Under the pieces are notes generated by a model. That model made no database searches, had not been told where the DNA came from, and saw only the letters and a list, made by a program, of their open reading frames with translations. A program made the translations under genes and the position numbers. From positions 1 to 64,000 of the forward strand of contig JAAWLO010000002.1 of the NCBI GenBank assembly GCA_022797935.1: 64,000 bases of DNA. The letters run 5' to 3'. Position 1 is the stretch's first letter, and every line of letters begins with the position of its first letter. This DNA comes from Oscillibacter sp. (GTDB lineage: Bacteria > Bacillota > Clostridia > Oscillospirales > Oscillospiraceae). Positions 1-8,488 of the stretch are shown here, piece by piece.

Positions 1-7
1 AGGAGAA

Positions 8-1186
8 ATGAGTATCAGAGAAAGACTGTCCGGCAACGAGGCCGTTGCCTATGCCATGAAGCAGATCAACCCCGATGTCATGGGAGCCTATCCCATTACG
101 CCGAGCACCGAAATTCCTCAGTATTTCTCCGCCTACGTGGACAACGGCGAGGTAGACACGGAATTTATCGCCGTGGAATCCGAGCACTCCGCCATGTCCA
201 CCTGCATCGGCGCGGAAGCCGCCGGCTGCCGGGCCATCAGCGCGACTTCCTCCTGCGGCCTGATCTATATGGCCGAGATGCTGTACGTAGCCGCCTCCGA
301 CCGCCTGCCCATCACCCTGGCGGTTTCCTGCCGCGCCCTGTCCGGCCCCATCAACATCAACAACGACCACTCCGACGCTATGGCGGTCCGGGACGCGGGC
401 TGGCTGATGCTGTTCGCCGAGACCAACCAGGAGGCCTATGACAACTACCTGCAGGCCATGCGCATCGGCGAGGCGGTGTCCCTGCCCATCATGATCTGCC
501 AGGACGGCTTCATCACCTCCCACGCCATTGAGAACATTGAGCTAGAGGAGACCGAGGCGGTGCGGAAGTTCGTGGGCGAGTACAAGCCCCAGCACTACCT
601 CCTGAACAAGGACGAGCCCATTGCCGTGGGTCCCTACAGCACCCCGGTTTACTACATGGAGACCAAGCGCCAGCAGGCCCAGGCCATGCTGGACGCGAAA
701 AAGGTCATCCAGGATGTGGCGGACGAGTTCGCCGCCTGGACGGGCCGTCAGTACGGCCTGATTGAGAAGTACGAGATGGACGGCGCCGAGGAAGCGATTA
801 TCATCATCGGCTCTTCTGCCGGAACGGCCCGGGAGGCCATCAAGCAGCTCCGGGCCCAGGGCAGGAAGGTGGGCATGATTAAAATCCGTTCCTTCCGTCC
901 CTTCCCCGCCCAGGAGATCGCGGAGGCCCTGAAAAACGTGAAGGCCTTTGCCGCTATGGACAAGGACGACAGCTTCAACGCCCACTGCGGCCCCATCTTC
1001 GCCGAAACCTGCGCGGGCCTGTACGCCAATGGAGTCAGCGGCCCCAAGGGCATCAGCTACATCTACGGCCTGGGCGGCCGGGACGTGCGGGTGGAGAGCA
1101 TCCAGCAGGTCTTCGCGGACCTGGAGAAGATCGCGGAGACCGGGGACGTGGGCGAGACCTACCGGTACCTGGACGTGCGCGAGTAA
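8..1186 (+). CDS. porA: 2-oxoacid (pyruvate/2-ketoisovalerate):ferredoxin oxidoreductase alpha subunit
   Basis: 392-aa ORF; N-terminal 'GNEAVAYAMKQINPDVMGAYPITPSTEIPQ' typical of PorA; RBS aggagaa at window start; followed by PorB. Confidence 0.93.
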   Translation: MSIRERLSGNEAVAYAMKQINPDVMGAYPITPSTEIPQYFSAYVDNGEVDTEFIAVESEHSAMSTCIGAEAAGCRAISATSSCGLIYMAEMLYVAASDRLPITLAVSCRALSGPININNDHSDAMAVRDAGWLMLFAETNQEAYDNYLQAMRIGEAVSLPIMICQDGFITSHAIENIELEETEAVRKFVGEYKPQHYLLNKDEPIAVGPYSTPVYYMETKRQQAQAMLDAKKVIQDVADEFAAWTGRQYGLIEKYEMDGAEEAIIIIGSSAGTAREAIKQLRAQGRKVGMIKIRSFRPFPAQEIAEALKNVKAFAAMDKDDSFNAHCGPIFAETCAGLYANGVSGPKGISYIYGLGGRDVRVESIQQVFADLEKIAETGDVGETYRYLDVRE

Positions 1187-1202
1187 GGAGGGAACAGTCA
1201 AC

Positions 1203-2135
1203 ATGGCCTATAATCTGAAAGAAAATGTCATGAAGGAAGACCGCTTCACCGGCGGTCACAGAATGTGCGCGGGCTGCGGCTGCCCCATCGCCGTGCGGAC
1301 GGTGCTGCGGGCGCTGGAGCCGGAGGACCACGCGGTGGTCTGCTCCGCCACCTGCTGCCTGGAGGTCTCCTCCTTCATGTACCCCTACACGTCCTATAAG
1401 GACAGCTTCATCCACAACGCCTTTGAGAACGCGGCAGCCACCCTCTCCGGCGTCGAGACGGCCTACCACGCCATGAAAAAGCGGGGCAAAATCGACGCGA
1501 CCTACAAGTTCATCGCCTTCGGCGGAGACGGCGGAACCTATGACATCGGCTTCCAGAGCCTGTCCGGGGCCATGGAGCGGGGCCACGACATGGTCTACGT
1601 CTGCTACGACAATGAGGCGTACATGAACACCGGCATCCAGCGGAGCTCTTCCACGCCCCACTTTGCCGACACCACCACGACGCCGGTGGGCAAGGTGGTC
1701 CCCGGCAAGCCCCAGCAGAAGAAGAACCTGACGAAGATTATGGTGGCCCACGGGATTCCCTACGTGGCCCAGACCACCTTTATGGGCAACTTCAAGGACA
1801 TCACGGAGAAATCCCACAAGGCCATCTACACCCCCGGCGCGGCGTTCCTGAACGTGATGGCCCCCTGCCCGAGAGGCTGGCGGTATCCCAGCGAGAAGCT
1901 GATGGAGATCACGAAGCTGGCGGTGGAGACCTGCGTGTGGCCGCTGTACGAAGTTATTGAGGGCAAATACATCCTCAGCTACCAGCCGAAGGAGAAAAAG
2001 CCCGTCGTCGAGTACCTCAAGGCCCAGGGCCGCTTCGCCCACATGTTCAAGCCCGGCAACGAGTGGATGATCGAAGAGGTTCAGAAGGAAGTCGACCGGA
2101 ACTGGGAAGACCTGCTGAAGCTCTGTGAGCTCTGA
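1203..2135 (+). CDS. porB: 2-oxoacid:ferredoxin oxidoreductase beta subunit (TPP-binding)
   Basis: 'GHRMCAGCGCPIAVRTVLRAL' and 'GGDGGTYDIGFQSLSGAMERGHD' TPP motif; ATG at 1203 after gaggga RBS; ORF track start at 948 is an over-extension. Confidence 0.93.
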   Translation: MAYNLKENVMKEDRFTGGHRMCAGCGCPIAVRTVLRALEPEDHAVVCSATCCLEVSSFMYPYTSYKDSFIHNAFENAAATLSGVETAYHAMKKRGKIDATYKFIAFGGDGGTYDIGFQSLSGAMERGHDMVYVCYDNEAYMNTGIQRSSSTPHFADTTTTPVGKVVPGKPQQKKNLTKIMVAHGIPYVAQTTFMGNFKDITEKSHKAIYTPGAAFLNVMAPCPRGWRYPSEKLMEITKLAVETCVWPLYEVIEGKYILSYQPKEKKPVVEYLKAQGRFAHMFKPGNEWMIEEVQKEVDRNWEDLLKLCEL

Positions 2136-2190
2136 TCCGCTTTCCGGAACCGGAACGGAGCGCGGCGGCCTTCCAAAGACATAGAACAAC

Positions 2191-2233
2191 ACCGGCAGGG
2201 TTCCGAAGATTTCGGGGCTCTGCCGGTATTTTT
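2191..2233 (+). terminator. Rho-independent terminator after porB
   Basis: accggcagggttccgaa...ttcggggctctgccggt followed by attttttc. Confidence 0.8.
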
Positions 2234-2299
2234 TCGTCAAGATCGAAGGATTTTTCTATCTGGGGTTGCACGGCCTCAAAAGTGTGGTATGATATAGTC

Positions 2300-2471
2300 A
2301 ACGCAGCTGAAAAGGAGTCCCCACTCCTGTTCAACCGGCGGACCAGGGGTCCGCCGCTGCGCAGAGCGCAGTTGCGTTTCCTAGGAAGCCAGGCGCGAAC
2401 CGCCGCTTTTCAACTGCGCTGGTTATAAACGGGATAAAGATGCCTCCGCTGCGGAGGAAAGGAGTGGTCTC
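2300..2471 (+). promoter_or_regulatory. Structured 5' leader of the CHAP-domain gene (unclassified)
   Basis: Promoter-like TTGCAC-16-TATGAT just upstream; hairpins 2337-2355, 2357-2371, long-range 2365-2374/2411-2420 (10 bp perfect), and cctccg-ctg-cggagg before the SD. Confidence 0.55.
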
Positions 2472-3917
2472 TTGAAAAAGAAGATGTTGTCCCTGCTGCT
2501 GGCGGCGGTCCTGTGTCTGACGCCGGCGGCGGCGCTGGAAGAGCCTTCCCAGTCCGGCCAGGTGGTGGCGAAGGCCCTCTCTATGATGGGCTACGCGGAA
2601 GGAGACCGGGGATACACCCTCTTCGGCCAGCGCTACGGTTATCCCCGGGGCCATTGGTGTGACATGTTTGTCTCCTGGTGCGCCGAAGAGGCGGGGGTTC
2701 CGGCGGAGATTTTTCCCGCCTCCATCAGCTGCGGAGAGCACTACCGGATGTTCCGGGAGAAGGAGCAGTTTCAGCCCAGCGCCGCCCGGGGCGGCCAGTA
2801 CATACCCCAGCAGGGAGACCTGGTGTTCTTTTATAATACCCGGGGGGTTATTCACCACATAGGCTTGGTGCTGTATACGGAAAACGGACAGGTCTTTACC
2901 GTAGAGGGCAACGCCCTGACCAACCGCCGGGACGTGCCCGCCGCCGAGGTCTCGGCCCAGCGCCAGGGCGCCCTGGACCCGCCGGACTACGTGACGGTCA
3001 ACCGCTATCTCCTGGAGGATTCCCGCCTGTACGGCTACGCGGTTCCCGCCTACGCCAGCCGGGAGCCCCTGGCGCTGGAGGGCTATGCAGACCTGGGAGA
3101 CAGCGGGGCTCTGGCCTTCCAGCTGGAGGCCCTGTCCGCCAACGGCGTCCTGTCGGGAACCAGCAGCCATACCTTTTCTCCCCGGGACGGGATGCCCATA
3201 GAAGAGTTCGCCGGGGCAATTCTGACCCTCAGCGGAATCAGGGAGACGGGTGACGCTCCGGAGGCCCTGACTGCCGCCCAGTCCGCCGGCCTGCTGCCGG
3301 AGGGACTGAACCCGGAACGGTACATCTCCGGCGAGGAGGCCCAGGGGGCGCTGTCGCAGGTTCTGGCCCGCATGGGGCTGGAGGACCAAACGTTTTCCTT
3401 CACGGAGGGGGATTTGGCGTACGCCTGCGGGACCTACGCCACCCGGGCCAGCCTGGCCCAGGCCCTGTATGCCCTGCAGGAAAGCGCCCTGACGCTGGAA
3501 CTCTTCCAAGGAACTCTCACCCTCTGGGGAAAGGATCTGGATTGGCCCGCCCTCTCCCTGGACGGGGAGTGTTATGTCCCCCTGTCTCTGCTGCTGGAGC
3601 AGTTCCCGGAACTGTCAGCAGATGGGATGCTGCCGGAGTCAAAGGACACCGGCGCGGCAGAGGATTTGGAAGAAACAGAGGACTCGGAAGAGACCGAGGA
3701 GCCGGAAGAAACGGAGAACCTGGAAGGGACCGGGAACCTGGAAGCGGCGGAAGTTCCGGAGGCCGGGCCCCTTCGCGGCACGGGAACAGTACTGCGTCTG
3801 GAGATGGAAGGCCGGGGACAGGAGGTCCGGGGGGCCGTCTGCGGCGGCGTGCTGTATGCCCCTGTAGAGCCCGTGGCAGCGCTGCTGGGCGTGAAGCTGC
3901 TGGCCGTACCCGCGTAA
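2472..3917 (+). CDS. Secreted CHAP-domain (amidase-like) protein with acidic Glu-rich linker and copper-amine-oxidase/SLH-like C-terminal segments
   Basis: Signal peptide MKKKMLSLLLAAVLCLTPAAA; CHAP core 'GHWCDMFVSWCAEEAGV' and 'PQQGDLVFFYNTRGVIHHIGLV'; TTG start after ggaaaggagtg. Confidence 0.8.
   Translation: MKKKMLSLLLAAVLCLTPAAALEEPSQSGQVVAKALSMMGYAEGDRGYTLFGQRYGYPRGHWCDMFVSWCAEEAGVPAEIFPASISCGEHYRMFREKEQFQPSAARGGQYIPQQGDLVFFYNTRGVIHHIGLVLYTENGQVFTVEGNALTNRRDVPAAEVSAQRQGALDPPDYVTVNRYLLEDSRLYGYAVPAYASREPLALEGYADLGDSGALAFQLEALSANGVLSGTSSHTFSPRDGMPIEEFAGAILTLSGIRETGDAPEALTAAQSAGLLPEGLNPERYISGEEAQGALSQVLARMGLEDQTFSFTEGDLAYACGTYATRASLAQALYALQESALTLELFQGTLTLWGKDLDWPALSLDGECYVPLSLLLEQFPELSADGMLPESKDTGAAEDLEETEDSEETEEPEETENLEGTGNLEAAEVPEAGPLRGTGTVLRLEMEGRGQEVRGAVCGGVLYAPVEPVAALLGVKLLAVPA
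3655..3760 (+). repeat. Degenerate tandem repeat encoding acidic E/T/P-rich linker
   Basis: Repeated ggaagaaacagag/ggaagagaccgag/ggaagggaccggg units encoding EETEDSEETEEPEETENLEGTGNLE. Confidence 0.7.
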
Positions 3918-3950
3918 CCGGGGGCGTTTCGCAGGTCCGTGAAAGGAAGA

Positions 3951-3990
3951 AACCGGCGGAGAGAATGGGTTCTCTCCGCCGGTTTTGGTT
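3951..3990. terminator. Bidirectional terminator between convergent genes
   Basis: aaaccggcggagaga-atggg-ttctctccgccggtttt. Confidence 0.85.
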
Positions 3991-4013
3991 TTCTTGAAAG
4001 CGAAAAAGGCGCT

Positions 4014-5363
4014 TCAGGCCTCCTCCGGGAAGGTGACGGAAGTGGGGAGCTCCATGGCTGCCGTCTCGCCCACCACAATGACCGCCGGGGAGACCGCGCC
4101 GGCCTGCCGGGCCTGTTCCGCGATTTCCGACAGAGGAGCCCGCACAGGCGCGGAGTGGGCCGGAAGAACGGCGGCGGGGGTCTCCGGGGCTTTTCCGGCG
4201 TCCAGAAGGCCCTGGGCCAGCCGGGGCAGCTGTTCCAGCCCCATGAGGAATACCAGGGTGCCGTGAAGGGCTGCCAGCTTGGGCAGGTCCTCGGGGAGGC
4301 AGTTGGCGGTATCCGCCGTGTGTCCGGTGACAATGTGGATGGAGCGGCTGAGTCTGCGGTGTGTGACGGGGATTCCCGCGGCGGCGGGAACCGCAATGGC
4401 CGACGAGATGCCCGGCACCTCCCCGCAGGGAATGCCCGCCTCCTGGAGCGCCAGCAGCTCTTCGCCGCCCCGCCCGAAGACGAAGGGGTCCCCGCCCTTG
4501 AGACGGACTACCTGTTTGCCCTGGCGGGCCTGGTCAATGAGAATCTTGCAGATTTCCTCCTGCTTGGCGGAGTGGCGTCCGCTTCGTTTGCCCACGTAGA
4601 TCATTTCCGCGTCAAAGGGAGCCAGACGCAGCAGCTCCGGGTCAATCAGATCGTCGTACACCACGGCCTGACTCTGCCGCAGCAGGTTGAGTCCCCGGAG
4701 GGTGATGAGGTCCGCATCGCCGCAGCCCGCGCCCACCAGCCACACGCAGCCGGTCTGCTTCCGTCCCTCCAGCACGGAGGCCCGTTCCGCCTCGGTGAGG
4801 GGACGGCCCAGCTCCATGGAACGCCGGTAGAGGGCGGCGAAGGCGGCGGGACGCTTCTCCGGGGGAAGGGCGGCTTTCACCTGGGGACGGCTGGCGTCCA
4901 AATCCAGCAGAACCGCCTCCAGGCAGCTGGGCAGCAGCTCCGCGATCTGCCGCTTCAGGGTGGAGGCCGCCGTGGGACTGGCTCCGCCGGTGGAGATGGC
5001 CACCGTCATGGGACCCCGCCGGAGCAGGCTGGGGAAGATGAAGTCACAGGCCTCCCGGTCGTCCACCGCGTTGACGGGAATGCCCCGCTGGCGGCAGAGG
5101 GCGCCAATGCGCCGGTTCTCCTCCCGGTCCGATGTGGCCGCCACGGCGAAAGCTATGCCCTCCAGATCTTCGGGCTGGAAGGGGCGGCGCAGCAGGGTCA
5201 GGCCGGGGATGCCTGCCAGCTCCGGCAGAATTTCCGGGGCGGCGACGGTCAGCCGGGGACCGTAGGGCAGCAGCACCTCCGCCTTCCGCAGGGCCACCGT
5301 GCCGCCGCCAATGATGAGGACCGGCAGGTCCTCGATATCCGCAAAAAAGGGAAAATAGGCCAT
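4014..5363 (-). CDS. cysG: Siroheme synthase (precorrin-2 dehydrogenase / uroporphyrinogen-III C-methyltransferase fusion)
   Basis: N-term 'MAYFPFFADIEDLPVLIIGGGTVALRKAEVLLPYG' (Met8-like) and C-term 'VWLVGAGCGDADLITLRGLNLLRQSQAVVYDDLIDPELL' (SUMT); stop overlaps nothing, start overlaps upstream ATPase stop. Confidence 0.9.
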   Translation of the reverse strand: MAYFPFFADIEDLPVLIIGGGTVALRKAEVLLPYGPRLTVAAPEILPELAGIPGLTLLRRPFQPEDLEGIAFAVAATSDREENRRIGALCRQRGIPVNAVDDREACDFIFPSLLRRGPMTVAISTGGASPTAASTLKRQIAELLPSCLEAVLLDLDASRPQVKAALPPEKRPAAFAALYRRSMELGRPLTEAERASVLEGRKQTGCVWLVGAGCGDADLITLRGLNLLRQSQAVVYDDLIDPELLRLAPFDAEMIYVGKRSGRHSAKQEEICKILIDQARQGKQVVRLKGGDPFVFGRGGEELLALQEAGIPCGEVPGISSAIAVPAAAGIPVTHRRLSRSIHIVTGHTADTANCLPEDLPKLAALHGTLVFLMGLEQLPRLAQGLLDAGKAPETPAAVLPAHSAPVRAPLSEIAEQARQAGAVSPAVIVVGETAAMELPTSVTFPEEA

Positions 5364-6133
5364 TAGACAACCTCCCGTTGATAGTAATATTCGCAGCCCC
5401 CCGGGGTTTCCACCCGGCCCAGGGCCACGCCGAAGACCTCCCGCAGGACGCCGGATTGGTAAATTTCCTCCGCCGTGCCCAGGGCCGCCATACCGCCTTG
5501 ATGGAAGACAGCCAGCCGGTGAGCGACGCCCAGCGCCATACACAGGTCGTGGAGCACCAGCACCACGGATTTGCCTTCCGCCGCCATTTCCCGGGCCAGG
5601 TCCATGGTCTCCAGCTGGCAGCGGATGTCCAGATAAGTGGTGGGCTCGTCCATGAAAATGGTCTCCGTTTTCTGGGCCAGAGCCATAGCCAGATAGACCT
5701 TCTGCCGCTGGCCGCCGCTGAGCTCTTCCATGGACCGCTCCGCCAGGTCCGCCGCCCCAATGCGGGACAGCATCTCGAAAGCAATCGCCTTGTCCTGCTT
5801 CTGGTAGCGCCGGGGATAGCTCAGCAGCCAGGGGAACCGGCCGTGGAGCACCATCCGCCCGGCGGTGATGCTGGGTACGTTCCGGCTCTGCGGCATGAAC
5901 GCGGCCTTCTGCGCCGCCTGCCGGGGAGTAAGGGTGCTGCGGTCCGCGCCGTCAAAGAGGATTTCGCCTCCCAGGCGGGGCTGAAGGCCCGCCACGGTGC
6001 GCAGCAGCGTGCTCTTGCCGCAGCCGTTGGGCCCAGCCAGCACCAGGACCTCCCCGGGGCGGAAGACGAGATTGACATCCTTCAGCACAGGGACGCCCCG
6101 ATAGCCGGCGGCGAGGTTGCGCACTTCAATCAT
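5363..6133 (-). CDS. Iron-complex/cobalamin ABC transporter ATP-binding protein (FecE/BtuD type)
   Basis: Walker A GPNGCGKSTLL, signature LSGGQRQKVYLAMAL, Walker B FMDEPTTYLDI; start MIEVRNLAAGY. Confidence 0.9.
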   Translation of the reverse strand: MIEVRNLAAGYRGVPVLKDVNLVFRPGEVLVLAGPNGCGKSTLLRTVAGLQPRLGGEILFDGADRSTLTPRQAAQKAAFMPQSRNVPSITAGRMVLHGRFPWLLSYPRRYQKQDKAIAFEMLSRIGAADLAERSMEELSGGQRQKVYLAMALAQKTETIFMDEPTTYLDIRCQLETMDLAREMAAEGKSVVLVLHDLCMALGVAHRLAVFHQGGMAALGTAEEIYQSGVLREVFGVALGRVETPGGCEYYYQREVV

Positions 6134-7151
6134 GGATACGCCCTCCTCTCTGCCGGAAGAGTAGCCAGAGGAAGAAGGGGCCGCCCACAAAGGACAAAAC
6201 GATGCCCACAGGCACCTCATAGGGATTGAAGAGGGTCCGGGCCAGCAGGTCGCAGAGGGTCAGCAGCAGAGCGCCGCCCAGAGCGGACGCCGCCAGCAGG
6301 GGACGGCTGTCCCCCCCCAGAATCCGGCGCATCATCTGGGGCACCAGCAGGCCCACGAAGCTCAGAAGCCCCGCGAAGCTCACGGTGGCGCCCGCCAGAG
6401 CCGCCGCCGCCAGCAGCAGCCGCAGCCGGGCTCGTTTGACGGGGAGGCCCACGCTCTGGGCGGTGTCCTGCCCCAGGGCCAGGATGTCCAGCTGTCCGGC
6501 CATAGCCAGGGCCAGCAGCAGCGCCGCCGCGATCACCACTCCGGCGGGGAAGAGCCGGGCGGCGGTCAGGCCGCTGAGGCCGCCGATGCGGAAATCGGAG
6601 TAGCCGTTCAGCGCGTCAGGGGAGAGGGTGACAATGGCGTCGATTCCGGCGGTGAAGATGTTGGAGATGGCCACGCCTGCCAGAATCAGGGACATCCGGG
6701 AGGCTCCGGCCCGTTCCGACAGGGCCAGCACCAGCCCCACGCCCAGGAAAGCGCCCAGGAAGGCCACCAGCGGCGCGCTCCAGGCGGCGGCGGGAATCAA
6801 GGCGGTGCTCAGAGCCGTGAGGAAGCCCGCTCCGGCGTTGACGCCAATGATGTGCGGCGAGGCCAGGGGATTGTTCAGCACGGTCTGAATCAGCGTGCCG
6901 GACACGGCCAGGGCGGACCCTGCCAGCAGCCCGCCGCAGACCCGGGGGACCCGGGTCAGCAGAACGATTCGGGCGGCGGTGGAACCGGTATCCCGCCCCA
7001 GCAGGGCGGACCACACGGCGGAGAGGGGCAGATTCACCGCGCCGATGCACAGCCCGGCCAGGGCGGCGGCCGCCGTGAGCAGGGCCAGTAGCAGGCAGAA
7101 GGCCGCGGGGTGTTTACGGATAGAGAATGCGGGCCAGGTTTTCATACGCAA
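6126..7151 (-). CDS. FecCD-family ABC transporter permease
   Basis: 'RVPRVCGGLLAGSALAVSGTLIQTVLNNPLASPHIIGVNAGAGF' and 'AGLLSFVGLLVPQMMRRILGGDSRPLL' family motifs. Confidence 0.92.
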   Translation of the reverse strand: MRMKTWPAFSIRKHPAAFCLLLALLTAAAALAGLCIGAVNLPLSAVWSALLGRDTGSTAARIVLLTRVPRVCGGLLAGSALAVSGTLIQTVLNNPLASPHIIGVNAGAGFLTALSTALIPAAAWSAPLVAFLGAFLGVGLVLALSERAGASRMSLILAGVAISNIFTAGIDAIVTLSPDALNGYSDFRIGGLSGLTAARLFPAGVVIAAALLLALAMAGQLDILALGQDTAQSVGLPVKRARLRLLLAAAALAGATVSFAGLLSFVGLLVPQMMRRILGGDSRPLLAASALGGALLLTLCDLLARTLFNPYEVPVGIVLSFVGGPFFLWLLFRQRGGRIHD

Positions 7152-8118
7152 TCCCCCATTCGGCGTTGGGCTTCAGATTATACAGGGCCTGGTCCATGAC
7201 GTGGAAGCGGCCGTTCTGCACGGCGGTCAGGGTGTTCCAGGCGGGGTCGGTCAGCAGGGTGTTGTTCAGCATGTTTTCCGCATCGGTGTTGTCGGTGCCC
7301 TGGACCACGGCGAAGATGTAGTCCGGGTCCTGCTCCAGGATGACCTCCATGCTGAGGTTTTCCAGCAGGGACGTGGCGCTGTCGGCAATGTTCTCGCAGC
7401 CCAGGTCCGCCAGCATCTCACCCAGGACGCTGTCTTCGCTGTTCTTGACCTTGACGCTGGAGCCGGAGGCCCGGACATAGAGCACCCGGGGGGCGGAACC
7501 GTCGGCCATAGCCCGGGCGGCCTCTACCTGCTTCTGCACGTCCAGGCCGTAGGTCTGGTAGTTCTCCGTGCATCCGGTAATCTGGGTGCAGACATTCAGC
7601 ATGTCCAGGTAGTCCTCAAAGGTGTTGACAATGAAGTAGGCGTAGGGCACGCCGGTCTGGTCCAGGAACTCCTGAAGGTCCAGGCCGGTCTTGGTGTTGG
7701 CGCTGGCAATGATGAAATCCGGGTCGGAGTCCAGCAGCAGCTCCAGGTTCAGGTCCCGGGAGCCGCCCAGGTTGGCCACGGTGTCCGGCAGGTCCAGGCC
7801 CTGTCCCACCCAGGCGTCCCCGGCGGAGGCGGTCAGCTGATCCTGCCCTCCGGCAAGAACCCAGATATCCGTAAAGCTGCCGATGAGCACGGCCACCCGC
7901 TGCGGCCGGTCCACGGTGATTTCCCGGTCCAGGGCGTCGGTAAAGGTCACCGCTGTGCTGGCGGCGGCGTCCGCGCCGGTATCGTCCGCGCCGGCAGAGT
8001 CTGCCGCAGGCGGTTCGGTTCCCTCTGCAGGGGAAGGGGCGGTTTCCGCCGGGGGCGGGGAGGAGCAGGCCGCCAGGAGGACCAGCAGAGCCAGCAGACA
8101 GAGAATCGTTCGTTTCAT
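7114..8118 (-). CDS. Iron-complex/cobalamin ABC transporter substrate-binding lipoprotein
   Basis: Lipobox LVLLAACSS; 'VTFTDALDREITVDRPQRVAVL' Peripla_BP_2 pattern. Confidence 0.9.
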   Translation of the reverse strand: MKRTILCLLALLVLLAACSSPPPAETAPSPAEGTEPPAADSAGADDTGADAAASTAVTFTDALDREITVDRPQRVAVLIGSFTDIWVLAGGQDQLTASAGDAWVGQGLDLPDTVANLGGSRDLNLELLLDSDPDFIIASANTKTGLDLQEFLDQTGVPYAYFIVNTFEDYLDMLNVCTQITGCTENYQTYGLDVQKQVEAARAMADGSAPRVLYVRASGSSVKVKNSEDSVLGEMLADLGCENIADSATSLLENLSMEVILEQDPDYIFAVVQGTDNTDAENMLNNTLLTDPAWNTLTAVQNGRFHVMDQALYNLKPNAEWGIAYENLARILYP

Positions 8119-8180
8119 GAAATACCTCCGTTGGATTTCCGGCGGAAGGCCGGAGAAATTTGACAGGATATGTCTGAAAT

Positions 8181-8209
8181 ATCATAACGGAAACGGCAAA
8201 AAAAATCAA
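8181..8209 (-). promoter_or_regulatory. Sigma-A type promoter of the FecCD importer operon
   Basis: On minus strand TTGATT-N17-TATGAT. Confidence 0.6.
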
Positions 8210-8439
8210 GCGAGGTTTTCGGGTCTCCAAAGGGAGGGGGCAGAATCGTAATACCTTTTTGCCATCGGCGGCGGAAAGGCACGGCGGCGGGAGGGACAGG
8301 GGGCGGGGCGCTGGCGGGGGATGCGTAATACCTTCCTTTTCCAGAGCGGAGGGAGACAGAAATCGCCGGGGCCCGGCGGGGAAAAAACGGGGTTTTCACT
8401 TCCCCGGAAGGACGGGAAGGAGTAAGTTTGTAGAAAATG

Positions 8440-8478
8440 ACAAAAAAGAAGCAGGGAATCGGAGTTCCCTTGCTTCCT
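8440..8478 (-). terminator. Terminator of the putative glycoside hydrolase gene
   Basis: Minus strand GAAGCAAGGGAA-CTCCGA-TTCCCTGCTTC then TTTTTTG. Confidence 0.75.
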
Positions 8479-8488
8479 TTCAGGTCCG

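Noticed and set aside
948-1202. N-terminal extension of the porB ORF
   Set aside because: Overlaps porA coding sequence; true start MAYNLKENV at 1203 has an RBS.
8118-8440. Cobalamin riboswitch upstream of the FecCD importer
   Set aside because: Looked for the B12-box core (GCCACTG/CAGTGGC) on both strands of this gap and did not find it.
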